Assembly: GCF_016801865.2 (NCBI RefSeq) | Contig: NC_068939.1 | Coordinates: 120,661,010 to 120,725,009, forward strand | Length of the DNA: 64,000 bases | Reading direction: 5' to 3' | From: Culex pipiens pallens | Lineage: Eukaryota; Arthropoda; Insecta; Diptera; Culicidae | Shown here: piece by piece, positions 58,181 to 64,000 of the stretch | How the letters are laid out: the number at the start of each line of letters is the position of its first letter | Numbering within the stretch: the stretch's first letter is position 1 | The notes under the pieces: generated by a model | Told to the model about the DNA's origin: nothing | Database searches by the model: none | The model's input: only the letters and a program-made list of their open reading frames with translations | Position numbers and translations under genes: made by a program

Positions 58181-59305
58181 CTTTGAATCTTTGAATCTAT
58201 GAATCTTTGAATCTTTGAATCTTTGAATCTTTGAATCTTTGAATCTTTGAATCTTTGAATCTTTGAATCTTTGAATCTTTGAATCTTTGAATCTTTGAAT
58301 CTTTGAATCTTTGAATCTTTGAATCTTTGAATCTTTGAATCTTTGAATCTTTGAATCTTTGAATCTTTGAATCTTTGAATCTTTGAATCTTTGAATCTTT
58401 GAATCTTTGAATCTTTGAATCTTTGATTCTTTGAATCTTTGAATCTTTGAATCTTTGAATCTTTGAATCTTTGAATCTTTGAATCTTTGAATCTTTGAAT
58501 CTTTGAATCTTTGAATCTTTGAATCTTTGAATCTTTGAATCTTTGAATCTTTGAATCTTTGAATCTTTGAATCTTTGAATCTTTGAATCTTTGAATCTTT
58601 GAATCTTTGAATCTTTGAATCTTTGAATCTTTGAATCTTTGAATCTTTGAATCTTTGAATCTTTGAATCTTTGAATCTTTGAATCTTTGAATCTTTGAAT
58701 CTTTGAATCTTTGAATCTTTGAATCTTTGAATCTTTGAATCTTTGAATCTTTGAATCTTTGAATCTTTGAATCTTTGAATCTTTGAATCTTTGAATCTTT
58801 GAATCTTTGAATCTTTGAATCTTTGAATCTTTGAATCTTTGAATCTTTGAATCTTTGAATCTTTGAATCTTTGAATCTTTGAATCTTTGAATCTTTGAAT
58901 CTTTGAATCTTTGAATCTTTGAATCTTTGAATCTTTGAATCTTTGAATCTTTGAATCTTTGAATCTTTGAATCTTTGAATCTTTGAATCTTTGAATCTTT
59001 GAATCTTTGAATCTTTGAATCTTTGAATCTTTGAATCTTTGAATCTTTGAATCTTTGAATCTTTGAATCTTTGAATCTTTGAATCTTTGAATCTTTGAAT
59101 CTTTGAATCTTTGAATCTTTGAATCTTTGAATCTTTGAATCTTTGAATCTTTGAATCTTTGAAACTTTGAATCTTTGAAACTTTGAATCTTTGAATCTTT
59201 GAATCTTTGAATCTTTGAATCTTTGAAACTTTGAATCTTTGAATCTTTGAATCTTTGAATCTTTGAATTTTTGAATCTTTGAATCTTTGAATCTTTGAAT
59301 CTTTG
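58181..59305 (+). repeat. (TTTGAATC)n octamer array, about 140 units
   Basis: The same octamer as 38530-39307 on the same strand, 1.1 kb long. Rare single-base variants (TTTGATTC at about 58426, TTTGAAAC near 59160-59230) cluster toward the right end. The 415-residue minus-strand frame is a repeat translation with a short non-repeat lead-in. Confidence 0.95.
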
Positions 59306-60920
59306 GAATCTTATCTAGATTTTGAGTAATATCCCATACAAGCAACATCTTCATCCCGACAAAAAAAAATGGCAATTCACGCTGAAGAAGCACCCAAAAA
59401 TGTGAAATATCCCGTGGTGAACAACAGCACTGAACTGCTCCCACTCTGGTACCTGCTCATCCCGGGGGTGCACTCGACATTTTAATCAGACGTCCCTTTT
59501 TTCGGTCCAGTGACCGACCACAGCTCGAATCTTCCACAATAACCCCCGAAGGGACTGCGATAGTTTTTGCTGTTGGTGTAGTTTCCTAACATTTTGGATT
59601 TTCACTTTTTTTTTCTGCAGTCGGTTATATTTATGCTAGTTGGTTGGTTGGCTGGCCAAAATGGAGCTTATAACGCAGAATGCAAACAGAAGAAGCAAAA
59701 AACGAAATAAGCCACGTTCAATGCGAACGACGGTGAGTTGGGTTTTATTTTTGCTGAACATGAGCTGTTGCACCTGAGCGGAGCAACGTGAAATGGGGAG
59801 AACAAAAAATCTTTATGAAACTGGGCGAGACAGTCTGAAAACTGTGCAATTTTCAGGGATAAGGTAGCTAAAGGGCAACAAGGGGTAGAAAAACAGTGTC
59901 AACCGAAAGCAATATGAGCCAATATGACGTACTTAAAGCTGTTGAACCTAGCGTATTGGGAGTTATTTGGAAATTTAAACTTTGAATTTATCAAATTAAA
60001 CGTAAAATGATTATATAAACAATCAAGATTAAATAATGTTCAATTAGATCTAGGGTTTTTTTTCTCAAAATTTATATTCCCTAAAAGAGCTAGCAAAATC
60101 TAAAAATATGTACCCTCCCTGCAAAGGCTTATGAATTGATCTCAGTTGAAAGGTTCTCCAAATCTCTGAATTGCAAATGTAACATCCTGGAACAGAATTG
60201 CTAAATTCTAATAAATACACAAATTGAAATTGAAAAAAATGTTTAATATTAATTTGCCTGCAACCTGTCTTTTTTTTAAATTATTATGCCAAAAAATGCG
60301 TTTTATTTCTCATGCTGATTTTTCTCACCGAAACCGATAAACTTAATAAATTATGGATATTTTATTGCGATATCAATCATGTCCGGCATATAAAAATAAA
60401 TAAAACGACACATGAGGTTCCTACCAACCAGCATGATCCACCACCAAGAGGAAAGTTCCTCGAAATTTCCCACCACAGTCGCCGTTGTGTTATCTTGTCA
60501 TAAAGTGCGTTTTGAAGAATTCAGGATTACTTTTGTCCAAACGTAATGCGTCTTGTAATGAGCTTTCATTTTTAACGATTTTCCTCTTTAGCCAAGCCAC
60601 ATTTTAAAACCAACTAGTCATTACCTAGTTTTATTGAGGTTTTATGCAAGCATCTTGATTGCTTTAAAGTTTTATTTCGGCATTTACCATATTACTAGCT
60701 GGGACATCGTACCCTCTTGGACCTGAGGGGCCCTGACAACGCCCCTGCCGGTTGGTCTTGGAGCCACGGCCGACAGGGGTGGGCACAGGGCCTCTTTTCT
60801 CGCGATGGCTAGATCAGCAAACAAGAGCTCGCAGTTCAAGGTCGGCTCGATTTCTCAGTAACCAAAGTAACAAGACACTAGATCACTCTTTAAACTACTT
60901 TTTATTCACTTACTGTGTGG
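59306..60920. other. Unrecognised sequence
   Basis: About 1.6 kb. It is AT-rich to about 60700, then becomes GC-richer. No motif-bearing frame was found. Confidence 0.35.
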
Positions 60921-60953
<33 letters not shown>

Positions 60954-60964
60954 GGGGGGGGGGG
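60921..60964 (+). repeat. (TG)n microsatellite followed by a G14 run
   Basis: About 15 TG units (60921-60950) run directly into 14 G's. Three overlapping frames pass through it (VCVCVC), which explains the long frames at 60752-61285. Confidence 0.9.
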
Positions 60965-63061
60965 ATCTTGCTGGGCTGGCGTTTACTGCTGCTCCTCGTC
61001 AGCGTCTCCACCCCGTGGACGACGCCAAGACTCGTCCTCCAGATTCAGCGTACTTCCGGGCCTCACGGTCGTCGTTGGCCATCGCGGAAGGGACGCCCGT
61101 TGCTCGCGCTGGAAACCTCGGCAATGCGCTCGTGCTCTGGACCAAGCGTGGCCCCTGGTTCTTGTGCAGCTCATTTCAGTTCTTCAAACTTGCATCGTGT
61201 AGACAGCTCCCTCGGACCACGTGGTACATATAACCTTCGAATGCTGGCGTACAGGCCACAGGGCTGGACTGTACAGGTGACTTGATGAGTCGGTGGGCTC
61301 CGGGGTCACTGGAGCGGCCACTAGACCACAGGTTGACCTTTGATGGTGTGGTCTGGTTCTGCGAGGCAGAACCACAAACGTAACTTTTAGTTCACAATTA
61401 CGGGTCCTGTTGGGATTGCGCGTGGATTAGAACTCGCTATTATCGATCTGCAGACACCGATTTCCCTGGATATTCCCAACAGAAGCACTCTCATACCTGA
61501 TTCGATCTTGTTCCCTAGTAGTAGATTCTCTTTTCAGCCATGCCCTAACCGGGCAGAATAGTGCAATCTGCACACTTTACTTAAAACGCTTGTTGGTCGA
61601 CTTTCTGACCTTGTCGATCGCTGGCTGAAGTGGAAGAGAGCGCTCAAGATCAAGGGCATCAGAGAAGACCCCTCAGTCTCTCCCAGATTCGTTTATTCCC
61701 TTTTTCCTCTTGACCAGTGTCCACTCTCTTTCTTTCGGCTAACCCTTTTTCCCATGCAGCATTTGAGACTTGAGTGTGTTAACAAACGGTTGGCTACGGT
61801 TTGCAGATACAGTGTGTGCTTGATTTTACTCCCTGACCTTGCTCTGATTTTAATCTGTTTGTGTTGTATAATTTATTATTTTAATATTCACAATTAACAT
61901 TAAGAAAAACATGCAAAACACAAACATCCCTACACGACAATTTTCCTACTATTGAAATACATTTCCCTACTCCTACCGGTTCTTATCGAACAGGAAAGAT
62001 GATCAATCGCAACGGTAACAACCACAACCAATGAGCTAGCGCTCATAACAAGCTCTTACACCTCGAACCAAAAATCAGGTGAACATAAAAGCCAAATGGC
62101 TTTTAATACTGTTTTATGAAAAATTCAAAAGAATCTTGAAAACCCGAATGCCATGCCAAACAGTTTTATCGCATGCTTCTTTAAAACCATGGGTGTTTCA
62201 GCTGTCAAGTGTCATTAGGCATGCATAATGCTTACTTAAAACCATAAGATCCGAAAAAAGCATTTATCGCGGCCAAATAGTAGTGCATAAATATGGCGCT
62301 GAAGGCATGGCCTGATTGAATGTGGTTGACCGCCATCTTGGCAGAAAAAATAGAAAATAGCAATAAATGCCATAAAAATTGATGAAAACACACAAAAAAA
62401 TCAAATCAAACTACTCGCTCTACAGCATTGCCTGGATGTAAACACACGTTATGCTAACTTTCAGACATAGCCATAGAAGTACAAAAATAATTTGATATTT
62501 TTTTTCAACTGCAATAATATATTTATTTTGTCATAAGATACTTTAAAAACAAAACCATTATTTTTAATGAAGCAACTTAATTTTTTAAGCTCTATCTCCC
62601 TCACATTCATCGATAGAATTTTAACCGGAGCTGAAATTGTGCCACCTTATGCGAGAAATAAACTCTCACATTAATTTAATTAGCTTCAATATAATTTATC
62701 ACATGATCCTCATCAATGCTTGAAAAGGGATCTATCACTGAATGGGACTGCTCGATATTCGATAGAACTTTCTGTCAGCGATAATTTTTCAAAACAATGT
62801 TTGATCGCTGACACACAACGCCTATCATGATCGTCATTGCTTGGCGACGATCGGTGAACGTAAACACGAAGACGAAACGAACGAAAAATGAGCACCACTC
62901 AAACAGCCGGCCAAACGAGCCGGCTCGTGAGCCAGAATTGCCCGTTCGCGAGAAGTCGATCGTGTTAAAAACGAACAAAAAATAACCCAGCGATTGAAGT
63001 TACACCCCTATACCATCGCCTGGTTCGCAATCATAAGCCTGATAAACAAATTTCTAGCTTG
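60965..63061. other. Unrecognised sequence, GC-richer to 61760, then AT-rich
   Basis: 60965-61760 has higher GC and continuous frames in several phases on both strands without motifs; it may be old retroelement or host sequence. 61408-61481 has short inverted ends (TGTTGGGATT and ATTCCCAACA) but nothing to make it an LTR. 62880-62990 has CCGGCCAAACGAGCCGGCTC. No gene is supported. Confidence 0.3.
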
Positions 63062-63215
63062 AGACCTGGGTGCAGAATAGTTGTCCGCAAAGCGGCCTCA
63101 ATTCAGAACTGTCAAAGTGGAACCAATTTACGTTCACAAAATAATACCAATAAGTGGCAAGTATTGTGATCGATCTATAATTTATTTTGTCAGGAATAAA
63201 AAAAAGTCGATGGCG
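63062..63215. repeat. Dispersed repeat segment (second copy of 10070-10262)
   Basis: GAACTGTCAAAGTGGAACC and GTATTGTGATCGATC occur in the same order and spacing as at 10 kb, with moderate divergence. Confidence 0.5.
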
Positions 63216-63394
63216 TCGAGCTATTAAGGTTTTCGAAGTCGAAAGATCTTATGAACAGGTTTGAAATCGAGATTGGCATGATTCGTTGCTCGCATTTCAA
63301 AATCGCTATGTCTCATGCAAAACCTATGTTTATGACGCTTTTTGAAATGTTAGCGACGAATTATCAATAACTATGAATGGTACCTGCCAAATAA

Positions 63395-64000
63395 TATTGG
63401 ATAATCTTACTCCGATGTTATAACTGCACATCAAAGATACATAATCTCGGAATAACTGGTCCTGGACTGAATATTTCAATACCTATGGGACAATGGTCAA
63501 CAGTATTTTTAGCGGAAATATACGCTATTGTGGAATGTACAGCAATCTGTTTAAAACGAAATTACAGATTTGCAAAAATATGTATCTTCTCAGACAGTCA
63601 AGCTGCCTTGAATGCATTAAAATCGCCAACATGCCAGTCCAGGCTTGTTTGGGAATGTAGAACACTTTTGAAACAATTAGCATCCAGAAACCGGGTACAT
63701 CTGTACTGGGTCCCGGGTCACCGAGGAATAGATGGTAATGAAATAGCAGACCTTTTAGCAAGACGAGGTTCGGACGGGCATTTTATAGGCCCAGAACCAT
63801 TCTGCGGAGTCTCGAAAAGCACACTTAATATGGAATTCACACAATTGGAGAAAAAGTTGATTCAGTTGAACTGGGTGAAAGCACACGATATGCGTCAGTC
63901 GAAAATGTTTATCGTCCCCTCCAAACAAAAATTCGCTCAACTCATGAATATGAATAAAAAATATCTCGGAATATACATCGGTCTCATAACAGGACACTGT
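63395..64000 (+). pseudogene. LINE (non-LTR retrotransposon) ORF2 C-terminal RNase H fragment, incomplete at both ends
   Basis: About 202 residues are open to the window edge. The frame carries the RNase H signature of non-LTR retrotransposons: AEIYAI with Glu41, FSDSQAALNAL with Asp67, YWVPGHRGIDGNE with His109, and IADLLARRG with Asp119 (numbered from 63395). LITGHC at the end is the usual start of the segment after RNase H in I/LOA/R1-type LINEs. In the element this domain removes RNA from the RNA-DNA hybrid during copying. The first catalytic Asp (a DGS-type motif) is missing: a stop lies at 63392-63394 and nothing upstream looks like reverse transcriptase, so the copy is 5'-truncated or decayed. 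There is no start codon for this frame. The minus-strand frames over the same bases are shadows. Clade assignment is not possible from this piece. Confidence 0.85.

Noticed and set aside
58197..59444. A 415-residue minus-strand frame with KDSKIQRF repeats
   Set aside because: Octamer array translation with a short non-repeat lead-in; the same pattern occurs at 38437-39399.
61408..61481. Miniature LTR with TGTTGGGATT ... ATTCCCAACA ends
   Set aside because: Only 74 bp, with no second copy, no primer-binding site and no retroviral-type frame nearby.

Overview
The window looks like non-coding, repeat-dominated DNA from an insect nuclear genome, most probably a culicine mosquito close to Culex. 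This placement is an inference from style: AT-rich DNA dense with palindromic MITEs, several tRNA-headed SINE types, octamer minisatellites and a LINE ribonuclease H domain. No database search was possible. No intact host protein-coding gene, rRNA gene or CRISPR array is supported. The only convincing protein-coding sequence is a broken LINE fragment at the right edge. Almost all long open frames are translations of tandem repeats.

Layout. 1-1.6 kb may be a promoter/5'-UTR-like exon with a good splice donor. 2-7 kb holds a MITE, a tRNA-related SINE with a clear 11-bp target duplication, a 701-bp foldback element, a TGCCTTCCTCACT-ended MITE and a TIR element with another MITE nested in it. 10-12.7 kb holds a tandem duplication in which one copy carries a 221-bp SINE and the other is the empty site, followed by repeat fragments that recur inverted near 43 and 50 kb. 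15-16.2 kb holds a hairpin repeat, a small MITE and a second copy of the 3.3-kb SINE.

16.8-31 kb is the most structured part. Two palindromic elements lie back to back. The second is split by a 3.1-kb composite element (A) that carries sixteen 141-bp tandem repeats between unique ends. A second copy (B) lies in opposite orientation at 28.6-31.0 kb, with ten units and a 166-bp MITE inserted in its array. Between A and B is a 1.35-kb palindromic element with a 4-bp target duplication, followed by an octamer array. 31.1-32.3 kb has two more octamer arrays on either side of a 204-bp MITE.

33-46 kb is mostly unrecognised sequence with a tRNA-Thr-like SINE, a 31-base poly-G run, an octamer array, a foldback element with a nested 1,053-bp TIR element, and two more SINEs. 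46.7-56.2 kb has a 1.63-kb palindrome with pogo/Tigger-like ends, a MITE, a palindrome arm broken by a hairpin repeat and by a SINE that sits between 145-bp direct repeats, a second 4-bp-TSD palindrome, and a 1.8-kb element whose ends are built from reiterated short blocks. 58.2-59.3 kb is a 1.1-kb octamer array. The right edge is the ribonuclease H end of a LINE.

The elements interact mainly by nesting. They insert into one another, which gives relative ages and several natural empty sites.
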